A DNA stretch of 64,000 bases from Cryptomeria japonica (lineage: Eukaryota > Streptophyta > Pinopsida > Cupressales > Cupressaceae): the NCBI RefSeq assembly GCF_030272615.1, contig NC_081415.1, positions 190,494,270 to 190,558,269 of the forward strand, written 5' to 3'. The notes under the pieces are model-generated. The model was not told the origin of the DNA. It was given only the letters and a program-made list of their open reading frames with translations, and did no database searches. The translations under genes were made by a program, and so were the position numbers. Shown one piece after another: positions 10,979 through 22,900 of this stretch (positions are counted from its first letter, which is position 1; the number at the start of each line of letters is the position of its first letter).

Positions 10979-12042
10979 CTATGTATTAGTCCCATCAGAT
11001 TTATTATCATTGGATTCCTCATCAGCTACTAGGCATGTCTTTCTATATTTCCTTCTGAAGTCTCGGTGTCCTCTGTATTGGTTGTCTTTTTGTCTGTCAT
11101 CTCGGTATTCTCTCTTTTTACTAGATTCTTTATCAGGATAGTTAGAAGCCATATGTCCTATTCTATCACAGTTAAAACATTTTAGAGGTAACTTTCCTTT
11201 ATACTTACCTTTGCCTCTCGGTAACCTTCTAGCTAATAATGCTTCAAACTCTTCTTGCTTTTTGATTTCTTCATATAGTTTGTGTACCTCTTCCATGTTT
11301 TTGCGAAATCTTTCACTTGCTCCACTATGATTTCCTTTAGTATACTTATACATTCTATCATTGTAATCATCAAATTCACCAATATGAAAAGAGTTGAATG
11401 CAGATTCAACTTTATTTATCGAGGACCCACTGTTATCAAAATTACTTAACTCAAATGCATGTAGCTTACTGATAGTAGCATCCAAAGAGATTGGCATGTT
11501 TGGCACAGACCTTAATTCATTGATTGCAGAGACTCGAATAGCATAAGCAGGTAGAAGTGTTCTAAGAAACTTGTTACATCCTTTTCTTCAATAGTTCCCC
11601 TCGCTCCTTTGATTTGATTGACAGTTTCTTTTAACCTTGTACTATATTGGGTTATGTTCTCACCTTCATTCATTCTCATGGATTCAAGTTGACCTCTTAG
11701 ACTGTCTACTTTTTCTCTTTGAACATGTTCATCACCACCATACACATATATAAGCTTGGTCCACATTGCTTTGGCATCATTGTAGCCTTCTAGGTCCTTA
11801 AACTCCGAGTCGGTTAATGTAGATGTTATTTCAATCATAGCTTGAATATGTTCTTGCTTTTCCTTTATCTCTTCCATTGTCATTGGGTTGGTGCTGGGTG
11901 CTATGTAATCATTCTCTAGATAATATGTTGCGTATTCTCCAATTCCTGATAAATGCAGCTTCATCCTTTTCTGCCATGTGGACAAACTTGACTTGTTCAG
12001 CTTTTGTGCATCCCTTTTATACATCTTCAGATCTTGCCTCAA
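10979..12042 (-). pseudogene. Element A Gag (UBN2-type) with one CCHC knuckle
   Basis: 12042-11512 is a typical copia Gag N-terminus (STWQKRMKLHLSGIGEYA, AKAMWTKLIYVYGGDEHV, LRGQLESMRMNEGENITQY). A frameshift near 11555 moves the frame to 11506-10979, which holds a coiled coil (about 11240-11320) and a zinc knuckle CFNCDRIGHMASNY near 11140-11180. The last knuckle Cys is replaced by Tyr. A basic Arg/Lys-rich tail follows. Gag forms the virus-like particle and binds the RNA. Confidence 0.88.
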
Positions 12043-12069
12043 GTACCTTTAAACTTTTCTTCCAGAGTC

Positions 12070-12085
12070 CAAAGCTTCGATACCA
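12070..12085 (-). promoter_or_regulatory. Element A primer-binding site, altered
   Basis: The minus strand reads TGGTATCGAAGC two bases after the 5' LTR. The initiator-Met form TGGTATCAGAGC has A and G swapped at one step here, either a mutation or use of a variant tRNA. Confidence 0.65.
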
Positions 12086-12087
12086 AT

Positions 12088-13532
12088 TGTTAGTTAAGAT
12101 GAGAGGGGGGGGTGAATCATTAAAACTTAATCTTCAATATATTCAACAGATTCAACCTCAGTAGCCTTTATTGATATGCAACTATGACTGTAAATCATTC
12201 AATACTCATAAACAGAAACACTTAAAACATCATAAAACATTTAACACCAGATTTAATGTGGAAACCCAAATAGGGAAAACCATTGTGGGATTTCAGACCC
12301 ACTAAGAAATATACCCTTCTAGAGTATGCTCGGTTAAAAGCTAATCATATTAAAGATTACAAACACATTCCTAGATGTGACCCGGTTAAGGGATTTCCCT
12401 TAGACTTGTTAGAGTCTTGCACTTTGTTAGAAGTGACCTTGTCAAAGGATTTCAAACACTCATTTAGAATGTTACCTTGCTAGAGGATTTACAAATAAGA
12501 CTATTAATTCCACTCGATTAAGAGATTTCCTGTCACTTACAAAATAAATAACAGTAATAAAATATATCTGCAACTTCACATCTGAAATGCTAAAGCAGAT
12601 TTTATTTGCTCAAAACAATCTTGTCATAAGACTTATCTTGTCCCTTGTTGGGCTTCTCAATTTTTTCTTCAGTCAAATCTTCAAGCTTTTGTGCTTGGTA
12701 AGCATTATTGTAGCATCATTGTGCATACATTTACCTACATACATTGTTCATCAACAATTCCTTATTTATAAACAATTTCTAACCACTTAATCTCCTTGAT
12801 CACATTTCCCATGATCAATCTTAGCCATCAGATCTTCAAACTTGACTAGGTTCAATGTATCCTTCTATCTGAAAAACATTTTACCTCGCCTTGGAACATG
12901 TGCTAGGTTATTACAATTCAATCTATGCTGTAGATCTTCCTCTTGATTTTCCATGTCGTTGATCCTCAACAAACTTCTTGCGCAACATACCAATCATATA
13001 TTCATCTCCAGCTCATCAGCATCCTTCATTAAATAATGCTTTTATTCATCCAATGTGATCTATTATAACTCGGTTGTTACTTGGTAAATATTGAACTTCA
13101 CTCGGTAGACATTTTGCCTTCTTTAACCGATATCGATAACCTTAGGGTTTACCGACTAGGTTCTTTGCTCAATGACATAGTACAGTATTAAACTTATAAT
13201 CAACAACATATGTAGGATATCAAAATAATCAAAACAACATGATCTCATCATTGTCTAACTCAGTAATAGTTGCTCATTGAATAACTTATTATTCCCCTTC
13301 ATTATCACATTCTTTCTTTCTCACTTACCGACTTCTTAATACTCATCAAAACATACTTCTCAAGATATGGCAACATCATACTAAATCAAAGAATCACTTT
13401 CTTGACATCAATGACAAAATAATATTATTAAGACAGTAATCTTCCTTCTTCAGTTATATCAATAATCTCCAACAACCTTCTTAATATCCTTATTGAAATG
13501 CCAACAATCTCCTTTCTATTGTAATTCCAACA
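12088..13532 (-). repeat. Element A 5' LTR (right copy)
   Basis: Starts (plus strand) TGTTAGTTAAGATGAGAG and ends AATTCCAACA directly before the TTCCA duplication. The extra 58 bases at 13475-13532 contain AATGCCAACAATCTCC, which on the minus strand looks like a second polypurine/LTR junction (GGAGATTGTTGGCATT). The left copy lacks this segment. Confidence 0.88.
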
Positions 13533-13537
13533 TTCCA

Positions 13538-15961
13538 AGCAAAAATGAAAACCAGGGAGAGACTACCACAAAGTGTAGTAGACAAGTACAACAAAAAAAT
13601 ATGTTTTGTGATTAAAAAGGATGAAATATGGATGGAAGCAGTTCTTCCTAGAACTATATGGGTAACTGAAATGAGGTATGAGGCAGATGTAAATATTATT
13701 GAAACTTATGCTAAAGCCCTATTAGAAGCACCTAGAGAACCCACAAAAAAGGTTTTTGGTAATGCAGAAAAAATTGAAAGTGGTGTATAGACATTGAAAC
13801 AAAGAAAGAAAAGAGAAAAGTACATAAGAAGTTCAACAAAACAAGTTAAGGAAATAAAAGAAAACATCATGAACATAACTGGAATAAAGGAAAGTGAACT
13901 AGAAGGATTACAACTGGAGGCACATATCTCACCAATTGGTACATCATCTGAAAGTGAAATACCTACTGAGTTTAAGAGAGTTGATAGGAAGAGAAAACCC
14001 TCACCGGTACCCTCTCCTTCACCTAAGAAAAAAAGAAAGAAGCAACAAGAAGTAAGACCACCGACAAAGAAGTTGACACCAAAGAGGAAACAAAAATAGG
14101 TTATACCAACTATGGATAACTTATTGAGTGAAATAACTGATGATGACAATTTATCAAATGTGAGAAAATTGTATAATACATTCTCTGATTCTGAGAAGGA
14201 AAGTATTGAGAATAGTATTATTCTACATCTAGACATTTACAATAAAGTGTTAATAGAAGTTGTAGATGATTTGCCAAATGAATTGTATAAGAGGTTAGAT
14301 GCAAAGAGGATTTTAGTTATGGAGCTAGAAAAGAAACTCAAGATTGAAAAACTTTTAGCGGTACATCCAGTTGGCTCTAAAGAAGAGATTGATGAACTAA
14401 TTAGTGAAGCTAATAGATCAACTTTTGCAAGTGGTCACCGACATGTGAGCCTAATGGCTGGAAGAGTCAATGAAATTGTAGAGGAAACAACAGACAAATG
14501 GGATATCTTTTTTGTTGAGAAGGAAAAACGAGAAGAATTAAACAAACCCAAGAAAACTTTCAAGGTTTATCAAAAGGACAAAGACAAAGGAAAAGGTAAA
14601 GTTGGTGGAATACCCAACATAAAAAATAACTGACAACCTACCACCACCTTTGGTTACTACACCAGTAAATACTGAGGACATATCGGCTACTTAAAATATT
14701 GACACAACACATGAGGACACTAACCCTGAGTCAGAAATTTTATACACCATGAATATTGATACTCAAGAAGTGAACATTGTAGTAGACAAGGATAGCACTG
14801 AGGTGAAAAATGACATTACTAACATTGGAAATACTGAGCAACCGAAAGAAAATATTTAGGTTGAAATACAAACAGAGAAAGCAGAGAAAATAGAGCATTC
14901 AATGGAACCTTTGGATAGCAGAACAAATACTGGAAGTATTGATGCTGGCACTGGAAGACCTACAGAGATCGTGGCAAAGATACTGGCAGGAGATAACACT
15001 AAGAAACAAATAGAGAAACCACAAATACATAGGTACACATTGAGGTAGTGCAACCGACAATCACTGAGAAACCCAAACCATTGCTAGTAGAAATGAAAAC
15101 TCGGACAGATCCACCGAAGGTTGATTCAAGCAAATTGGTTACTAATACTGCTAGCACTGAGATAGTAAAGGTAGTTGGTCAACATCAACTACTTCATTGA
15201 GCGAATTCAGAACTACAAATGTGACAAAGGTACTTCTGGACTCAATAAAGAAGATAACTGACCATAATGCATTGGACTACAAGGCAATTGATGATACCAT
15301 ACCTATCCTTAAAATGATTGCACCTAAATGCAATTTAGATCATGTAAAGGATTCTTTAAGTCAGTTAGACACATTGTCTAAATTCATTACTAGAAATGTA
15401 CTAATAGTTGATCAAATAAATGAGGAAACATTCAAAGAGAAAATGGAAAAAGAAAAGGAAAAATTCTTTGAGAAAAAAATAAAGAAGTGCACAAAACATA
15501 TTAACACACTTTTACCGGCACTGAATACAACAATTTTGGAGTACAAGGAACTGTACAGGGATACATGCAAGCCACATCTCTTAACACAGGACATTGAAAA
15601 GGAAATTAGCAGAGTACAAAAGGAGATAGATGATATAGCTATTAATATCATTGGTTCATCCGAACCTATATCAGTTATTGAGCAAGAGATAGCAATATTT
15701 GAGGAAAAAATGGAGAAATTAGAGAAAGAAAAAGAAAGGATCAAGGCAAATTCCAGAGAGCTTAAGCATAAACTCAATCCTAAATTGGACAACATTATCT
15801 CTCTGAGAAATGAGATATCTAAGGCATTAATTCAAGGGGAAAGGTCACCAGAGGAGCATATGCATCATCTCACCGGTACAATCCACAGAACCGAGTTAAC
15901 CATGATGGACAATAAAAAATTCATACAGAGCTTAAACTTGGTTTTGGCTGACATATTCTAG
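13538..15961 (+). pseudogene. R1 ORF2, middle and C-terminal part
   Basis: It resumes the frame cut at 6097. Blocks in order: VVDKYNKKICFVIKKDEIWM and ALLEAPREP (13570-13740); a Lys/Pro-rich basic patch (KRKPSPVPSPSPKKKRKK, about 13990-14095), a likely nuclear-localisation or nucleic-acid-binding segment; a conserved domain (14112-14560) with LAVHP, EANRSTF and LMAGRVNEIVEETTDKWDIF; a Thr/Glu/Pro-rich poorly conserved linker (14640-15180); and a C-terminal coiled coil (15197-15961) ending LVLADIF. Stops near 13788, 14098, 14630 and 14692 break it. The intact protein would be about 1,100 codons. Its function is unknown, but its position downstream of a Gag-like ORF in place of pol is constant in R1-R3. 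Confidence 0.7.
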
Positions 15962-16042
15962 ATTGTAACCAACCAGTTACAAACTTCAAGGTGAAATTCT
16001 GCACTCATTTGACAATTTTTGACAACCTTTGTCATTGATGTC

Positions 16043-16052
16043 AAAGGGGGAG
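16043..16052 (+). promoter_or_regulatory. R1 upstream polypurine-like tract
   Basis: TTGATGTCAAAGGGGGAGTA lies about 140 bases before the true polypurine tract and repeats its context. A further CAGGGGGAGCA lies near 16096. R2 and R3 have the same arrangement, so it is probably a conserved 3'-untranslated signal. Confidence 0.5.
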
Positions 16053-16184
16053 TAGTGGACAGAGAAAAATGTCTAATTAGAAGAGATCATCTGCTCAGGG
16101 GGAGCACACATTTTTGGTAAATTTTTGGACTTCACTTTTTGGAACAGATTTTGGATTTTTCTCATGAGTGTTGCCATCAATGCC

Positions 16185-16195
16185 AAAGGGGGAGA
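16185..16195 (+). promoter_or_regulatory. R1 polypurine tract
   Basis: CCAAAGGGGGAGA sits directly before the 3' LTR start TGTTGG, as expected for plus-strand priming. Confidence 0.85.
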
Positions 16196-16196
16196 T

Positions 16197-17000
16197 TGTT
16201 GGCATTGCACACTATAATGAGAATTGAAGGTGTTGTCATTGATGGCAACCTTGTAGAAACCTTTTGGAAACCTTGTGGCATTCATCAGGTAAACCACCGA
16301 CAGACACAGACATCGGCACCGGCAGGCACTTCACCGATAGCGGCAATAATGTATACAGACAACCCAGCCAACAGGAACAAACTTTTCTTTATTGCATTTA
16401 ATTGTAAATATCTTTTGTAAAGTCGACATTACATATTGTAATATACTCATATATGTATGAGATCTTGTAAATCATTTTGATATGGAAGAAGAAGAGAGAA
16501 GATAGGTAGAAGGAATGAGAGAATATTAAGGAAAAATTTGTATAAGGTTATGGTTATAGTATGAGCTTAAACTAGTACTGAACCTGGCATAGCAGATGCT
16601 GAATTGTAGTAGTGCATTGTATTGGATTCTCATATTCCATTTTGTAAGTCAGTGAGACTTCCATTTTGTAGATTGAGCAGTGAGCTCTAGGCAGTTGGCC
16701 TTCCTGCATGTGCAGGCACCACATTGTAACTAATATCCATTCATTGGCCAGAGAGTGAATATTGTGGGTCACAAATCCTACTAAGGTTTTTCTCACACCG
16801 GGTTTCCTCATTAAACATCTTGTGTTATGGTGTGTTTTCTATGCTATCTTTATTGTTCTTATTTACTGCATTAACTCTTATTTATTGGTACACTGTTTTG
16901 GAATGCAAAATACTTAATAAGGTGAAATATTCTGTTAACCAGTAAGATACTAATTCACCCCCCGCTCTCAGTATCTTTGGGACTGTCTTTAATCCTAACA
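16197..17000 (+). repeat. R1 3' LTR
   Basis: It starts TGTTGGCATTGCACACT, ends CCTAACA and is followed by ATATT, the target duplication. The palindrome CCTGCATGTGCAGG is at 16713-16726. Small differences from the 5' copy include an extra AGTCAGTGAGACTTCCATTT segment near 16650. Confidence 0.92.
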
Positions 17001-17182
17001 ATATTAGCATCCGCCAATTGGAATGCTTTCTTAGTTAACCCTTCCCCTAGGGTTTTTCGGTCTACATACCTCTGTCCCTGATATTTATCATTTGTGGAAA
17101 GCTTTAATTGGTCAAAGAAATCATCATAAAGATTTATTTACATATAATTAACCTCCCCTAAATTCTTCCATGCAGGAGGCAT
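17001..17182 (-). pseudogene. N-terminal half of the broken ORF split by R1
   Basis: An ATG at 17182 (minus) opens MPPAWKNLGEVNYM, followed by one stop, then a continuous frame with YQGQRYVDRKTLGEG and KKAFQLADAN up to the R1 junction. On the other side of R1 the strand continues through 2947 toward the ORF at 2551-2862. No introns are evident. There is no similarity to retrotransposon proteins. The short N-terminus, lack of introns and isolation among repeats could fit an endogenised viral nucleoprotein-like sequence or a retrocopied host gene fragment. Neither is proven. Confidence 0.45.
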
Positions 17183-18626
17183 TTTATACAACTAGGGATT
17201 TCTACCAAATCTCCCAGTCTAAGACTTATCAAAAGAATTTCAAACTGATTTCACTATTTTCTATCTAATATCTTAACCCTAGAACAAATTGAATCTTCTT
17301 TTTGGAATCTTTCATAATTTTTAATATCAATTCATTTTAAGAACACATGGAGAGCTCATATAGACTTACTGCTTTTGATTTTCACTAGAAATGACAATTC
17401 TGTGTCGCAGAGGGTCGCTTCAATCTCCTTAAGCAGCAGGAAATTCTTCAGAATTGCTGTAAAGTCTTGCGCGAATGAAAAAATGTTTGAGATTGTTAAT
17501 TATTTGTTTAGGAAAGGTCTCCAATGTCTTGTCCATCATTAATATTCACACGAGTGAAACAATGACTCCTACCTTTGTAATTAATAAATTTAAGAAGTAG
17601 TCGTCGATCACCTTCCTAGTTGGTCAATCTAATGATCATCTCCTTATTGACTCATCACCTGTTCTTTCATCTATATCAATGGCCCCACAAAATTGTGACA
17701 ATTCAATAACACCTCCTCTTTCTATCGAATTCCTTCAATGACTCCACTGTAGGTCTTTTTGGCCAATTCGAGACACATGGCATCATCCCGTGATGCTGCA
17801 AACCACCTCACAACTTCCATTGTGAGAATACAAAGGTCATCCGATTTGTTCAATCTTTACCTCTTTGTATACTACCAGTCAACTCCTTTAGGACTTAAAA
17901 ATTTATCACCTTTTACCTCAAGATAAAACATCCTTGTTCATTTTGAGCATGTTCAAATTGATGAGACTATTAGTTGACCGACCTTTACCGCCTACAAACC
18001 AATATTACAAAGTTTTTTACCGGTTGTGCTACTAACCCTATCAGTTTCGCTGATAACACGTGGCATCATCTCACAATACTGTGGTCATTAAAATCCTCAC
18101 ATCTCTGATTGCGGGGAAGTGCTAGTCATTGGATCTATCCTTTCTTCAATAGACAGTCGGGGTATTTAGCACTTGCCAAACTTAGCCAAAAGAAAGTACA
18201 AGCATAAATATTTTTTAAAAAGGGATCCGTTATAGGGAATTTCATGCAGATGACTTAGGAAAAGAATACTTTACAAACCGGTTAACCAATATTTTGCCTA
18301 GAGAATGATAATGGCCCCGCAAACGAAAGTAGAACCCTCAACCTTAAGTGAGAAAAGGAGACAATAGAATATAACAAGGTCAAAAACATACTTTCAAACC
18401 ACTTTCTAATCATAAAAGACACAACTCCCCATAGCCTTAAACCCTGATACCTTGACCAAGGGCAAAATAAAACTAGGATGACCAAATTTTGCAAGACACA
18501 ATTTTAGGTCCTATCAAATTGTTTGGTGGCTTCACATTGGTTGGCATGCTATTATGGTGGTCCTATTCGGATCTGGTTAGACTTTCTGTGTTATTGCACT
18601 AAGGGTTTCTATCAGTTGGTGAAACA
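17183..18626. other. Unassigned non-coding sequence
   Basis: No convincing ORF, LTR boundary or RNA gene is visible. Composition is mixed AT-rich with some CT-rich stretches. It may include the 5' flank of the broken ORF at 17182 and older decayed repeats. Confidence 0.4.
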
Positions 18627-18967
18627 TGTTGGTGATTGGTCTTAACGTGATTTCCGATGGATACAATTATTTGGGAATTTGTTTTAGGTCCATGCTATGT
18701 AATGTAAATCATAATATTGGTCTGGTGATCTCGTGTGATGTAATTTTGTAAATATTGATTTATGGGTTTAGGGTTTAGCAGACCTTATCAATAAGGTTAA
18801 TAATTTGTATTTATAGGTGACTTATTCATGTAATTGGATATGGGTTTTGGGATCAATGGTTATGTCTGCATTATCAGAGGAAGGGTTATGTGGAAACATT
18901 GCTATATCATTCAGTGAAAGGTTTTGGTGTTGCAGGTTAGACATTTGTGCTTAACCAGAACTGTATC
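18627..18967 (+). repeat. LTR X, first piece
   Basis: It begins TGTTGGTGATTGG and runs to GTATC at 18963-18967, the left target duplication of R2. The LTR continues at 27177 and again at 34308, so LTR X was split twice. The 5' boundary is inferred from the TGTTGG start only. Confidence 0.55.
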
Positions 18968-19786
18968 TGTTAGGATTCCCACAGATATTAAGAGGGGGGG
19001 GGTGAATCAGTATCTAACCGGTATATAGAATTTCTTAACTTAAAACATTCAGAACATATTATAACAGTGTACCGGTATGCAAGAAATAATGCAATAAATA
19101 GAATTAAAAACATCCACATGAAAAGCACACCATGACACAAGGATTTAACGAGGAAACCCAGTGTGGGAAAAACCTCGGTGGGATTTGTGACCCACAATAT
19201 CCACTTACTGGCCAATAAGAGAATATTACTTACAAGAGGGGCCTGCACATGCAGGAAGGCCAACTACCTAGAGCTCACTGCTCAATGGGAAGTCTCACTG
19301 ACTTACAATGTGGATTATGCAAATCCAATATCTTGTACTGCTTTACAATAGCATCTATAATGCCTGATTCAGTACCGGTTGCTGCTCTACATCTTACATA
19401 AACCCTTTAACCTATATTTTGCATAATAGGTCTGCCTTAATATTTCGCTTACATCACTTACATAACTTTCTTCCTTACAAAATGTCTACAATGATCTCTT
19501 TTATATATAAGAGTCATTTTACAACATGCCAAGTCGGCTTACAAAGTTTTACAATAATAAACAAAATATAATATAACAAAATCCTGTTTGCCTCTGTGCC
19601 GGTATACTTTCTTTCTTTGTGCCAGTGCCGGTGTAGAGTGTGATCATTGATGCCAATGAACTATCTTGCCAATATAATGCCTTGCCGGTATGATGCCTTG
19701 TCGATGCCATAGGATTGTAAGGTTGCCATCAATCACAAAACCTTCCATCACCTACAATGTCTCATTGGAGTGTGCATATACCAACA
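18968..19786 (-). repeat. R2 3' LTR (left copy)
   Basis: The plus strand reads TGTTAGGATTCCCAC at the start and ATATACCAACA at the end. It includes an 8-G run near 18994, the palindrome CCTGCACATGCAGG at 19242-19255, and CCTCGGTGGGATTTGTGACC near 19172. It is very similar to the right copy at 26311-27176. Confidence 0.92.
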
Positions 19787-19798
19787 ATCTCCTCCTTT
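19787..19798 (-). promoter_or_regulatory. R2 polypurine tract
   Basis: The minus strand reads CCAAAGGAGGAGAT next to the LTR. A second GCCAAAGGGGGAGTAGTGGG lies about 145 bases upstream (19925-19945), and CAGGGGGAGCAC lies near 19882-19893. The arrangement parallels R1 and R3. Confidence 0.8.
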
Positions 19799-19987
19799 GG
19801 CATTGATGGAAACACTCATGAGAAATTTCAAAAGTGTATCAAAAATGTGAAGTCCAAAAATGTTACCAAAAATGTGTGTGCTCCCCCTGAGCATATGATT
19901 CCTTTGATATTTGAATTTTCTCATCCCACTACTCCCCCTTTGGCATCAATGACAAAGGTTCTCAAGATGTCAGTAGAGTTTGTAGTT

Positions 19988-22900
19988 TCAACCTTGTAAC
20001 TGAGTAGTTACAATTTGAAATAGATCTGCCAAAATCAAGTTTATATTCTCCATAAACTTTTTACTGCCTCTTATTGCTATCTCTATTCTTTTAACTATAC
20101 CAATGAGATGCTGCAAATGCTCTGCCAGTGTTTTCTATCCCTGTCTCAGTGCCTCAGATATTTCCTTTCGTAATGATGCTAGATAGCCCAATCTTGGACT
20201 CAGTTTTAATCTTAGATGCTTTGCCTTATTCACTATTCTCTCTTTTTCTCTTTCTAATTTAAGTAATTCTTCTTCAAAATTTGTTATCTTTTGTTCAAAA
20301 ACTGATAATATATCAGGTGAGTTAACAAAATTATCTGCAAGTTTATTGATTTCATCTTGTGCCTTGCTCATCTTCTTATCTATATCTACAGTCAAAAAGT
20401 TTGTCTTACAGGTGTCTTTGTACAGAGTTTTGTATTCTTTCAATAAATTACATAGTTCTGGTAGAAGTGTGTCAAAATCTCTAGTACACTTCCTTATCTG
20501 CTCATCAAAGAATTTTTGCTTTTCAATTTCCAATTTGTCCTTCAATGTCTCTTCCTTTATTTTCTCAATGTTCCCTATGATATATTTACATAAGGTATCA
20601 AGTTGTCTTAAAGAATCTTTATTGTCTATATTACAGTTAGGAGCAATTATCTTCAAAATTGGTATTGTGTCATCTATTGCCTTATAAGCTTGTGAGCTGC
20701 AATCTGTTATCTTTTTAATTCAATCCAATAGTACTTCAGTTACATTAGTTGATTTGTAGCTTGATGATGAACCTATATTCTAAGTACCACCAATGGAAGT
20801 AACCAAGCCTGTATTGACCTCTGGTAGGTTTGTTTGTGTTTGTATTTCCTTAAGCAATGGTTTTTCTACTTCTCCAGTTGTCGGTGGCACTGTTTCCTTA
20901 TGAACCTGTTCCTATTTCTATTGTTGTTCCTATTCCAGAGCCTTTTGCTCTATTTGTTTCTCTATTTGTTGCATTGTCTTAGTCTGAGTCTAAGTTTCTA
21001 CCTATTTCTCTTTGTCTTCTATCAGTTTCTCCTATTTGTTATCAGTTTTCTCAACTACCGGAGGCTCACTAGCCATGTCAGTCTTATCAGCTATATCTTT
21101 GTCTACCAGAATGTTGATCTTTTGAGTATCAACATCCACTGTATATAAGACTTCAAGATTAGGATTGACATCCTCTACATCCATACTTTCAATTGTCGGT
21201 TGATCTTTTGTAGCTGTTGTTTTATCGGTGGAGTAATCAAAGGAGGTGGGGGTAAGTTGTCTTTAACCTTGATACTGGGTGGTCCACCAACTTTACCTTT
21301 ACCCTTGTCTCTTTCTTTCTGATATACATTTATAGGTTTTTAACTCAGGTATTCTTCTTGTTTTTCTTTTTCCACTAGGAAAATGTCCCATGCATTTTTT
21401 GTCTCCTCAGTCACCTCATTAACTCTTCCAACCATTAAAGCAATGTGTAGGTGTGTAGTAGAAAATACTGACCTGTTGGCTTCAACAATTAAGTCATCAA
21501 TTTCTTTGGGTGAATTCACTAGATATGTAGCAAGTAGTTTTTCTATCTTTATTTTCTTGTCAATTTCTATTACTACTTGTCTTCTTACTTCTAGTCTCTT
21601 AAATAGTTCATCTGGTACTTCATCTACTACTTCCATAAAAAATTTCTTATACATATCCATATGCAATATAACACTATTTTCTACTTGTTCTTTTTCATCA
21701 GCTATCAGAGTGTCATATAGTTTCTCTATATTCTTCAATTTTCCTTCCTTTGTAATTTCATTCAACAGTATGTCTAATGGGGCCAGGTCTTTGTTTGTCC
21801 TCTTCTTCTTTTTTGGTGTAGCCTTTCTTACCAGAGATCTTACTGCTTGTTTTTTTTGTCTTGTCCTCCTAGGTGAGGGTGTGCTTGCCGGTGAGGGATC
21901 TCTTTTCCTTACAACTCTCTTGAAAGTTGCAGGCATTTCATTCTCTGAAGAAGTACCTACCGGTGATAGGTGAGTTTCAGGTTGTGGAGCTGCTAACTCA
22001 TCCTCTATTATACCGGTATTCTTTAACACATCTTCTTTAATAGCCTTTGCCTATCTGGAACCTTTTCTTACAACTGCCTCAACCTTTTTCACTCTTTTCT
22101 TAGATTGTATTTGGCTTTCAATAGTTTCTGCACTACCAAACACTTCTTCCTTAGGTTCTTTAGGGGCTTCCAGAAGTGCTTTAGCATATGTTTCAATTAT
22201 ATGATCATCGGTTTCGTAGCCCATCTCTATTACCCAAACTATCCTAGGGATGACTGCTTCCATCTAGATCTCATCCTTCTTGATTACAAAGCATATTTCA
22301 TCCTTATATTTGTCAACAATATTTTGTGATAATCTGATTCTTTTCTTCATTTTGGCTTTAAGTGCTTGAAAGAAATCATGGATATTGTTTTCCTTATCTT
22401 CTCCCATGTTATTGAATAGTTTTGTTAGCTTTTTTCCTATTGGTATATCATATCCAAGTTCTTTGTAGCCTATACCGGGAACCTATTTGGTTATATGTAG
22501 CATCCGACATACTAGCAGACTTCCAAATTTAAAAGTTCATTTCTTGTCCTTCTTAATCTTTCCTAAGTTATCAATTAATTCGTCCTTCAACCACTCACAT
22601 ACATCAATCTTCACATTATCCATGACCATATCATAAGCACTCTTAATGCATAAACTTGAAACTGAATTGAGTCTATTTGCATGAGTAGCTTGATATCCTA
22701 ATATCATGCTGATAAATCTTACATTAATATCTGTTACATCATTGACTCTTAAGGACCTTCTGTTGGATGTGGCACTAGTTAGGTTTATAACTAGGTCATT
22801 GGAGACCTTTTTAGTCTTGTCTGGCCTTTTACCGATGATCAGTAACCCTGTGACAGCTTTCACAGCTTCCTTGGTGATTTTGTGAATTGCATCTAACCAG

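Larger units (their letters stand above)
6098..13532 (-). mobile_element. Element A: Ty1/copia retrotransposon nested in R1
   Basis: A complete autonomous-type copia element on the minus strand, with order gag-PR-IN-RT-RH. It is flanked by TTCCA at 6093-6097 and 13533-13537. If the element and one TTCCA are disregarded, the R1 ORF2 frame is continuous at this point, confirming the exact insertion site. LTRs are 6098-7504 (3') and 12088-13532 (5'). The coding region is close to full length but broken by a modest number of stops and frameshifts. Confidence 0.93.
2948..17000 (+). mobile_element. R1: pol-less LTR retrotransposon with two ORFs
   Basis: A complete element. It has a 5' LTR (2948-3722), a tRNA-Met primer site, ORF1 (3794-4904), ORF2 (5208-6097 and 13538-15961), a polypurine tract and a 3' LTR (16197-17000). 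It is flanked by the 5-bp duplication ATATT at 2943-2947 and 17001-17005. Without the nested element A (6098-13532 plus one TTCCA copy) it is about 6.6 kb. No protease, integrase, RT or RNase H motif is present in its own sequence, so it is non-autonomous. R2 and R3 in this window share the same gene order. Confidence 0.9.

Noticed and set aside
13706-14236. 176-codon minus-strand ORF within R1
   Set aside because: Antisense of the ORF2 basic patch and middle domain; no independent support.
21383-21973. 196-codon plus-strand ORF within R2
   Set aside because: It is the antisense of the ORF2 middle domain, which is conserved in R1 and R3 on the coding strand; the Ser/Phe-rich translation is typical of a shadow frame.
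22105-22329. Short plus-strand ORF at the R2 ORF2 middle
   Set aside because: Antisense of the conserved ICFVIKKDE block; no support.
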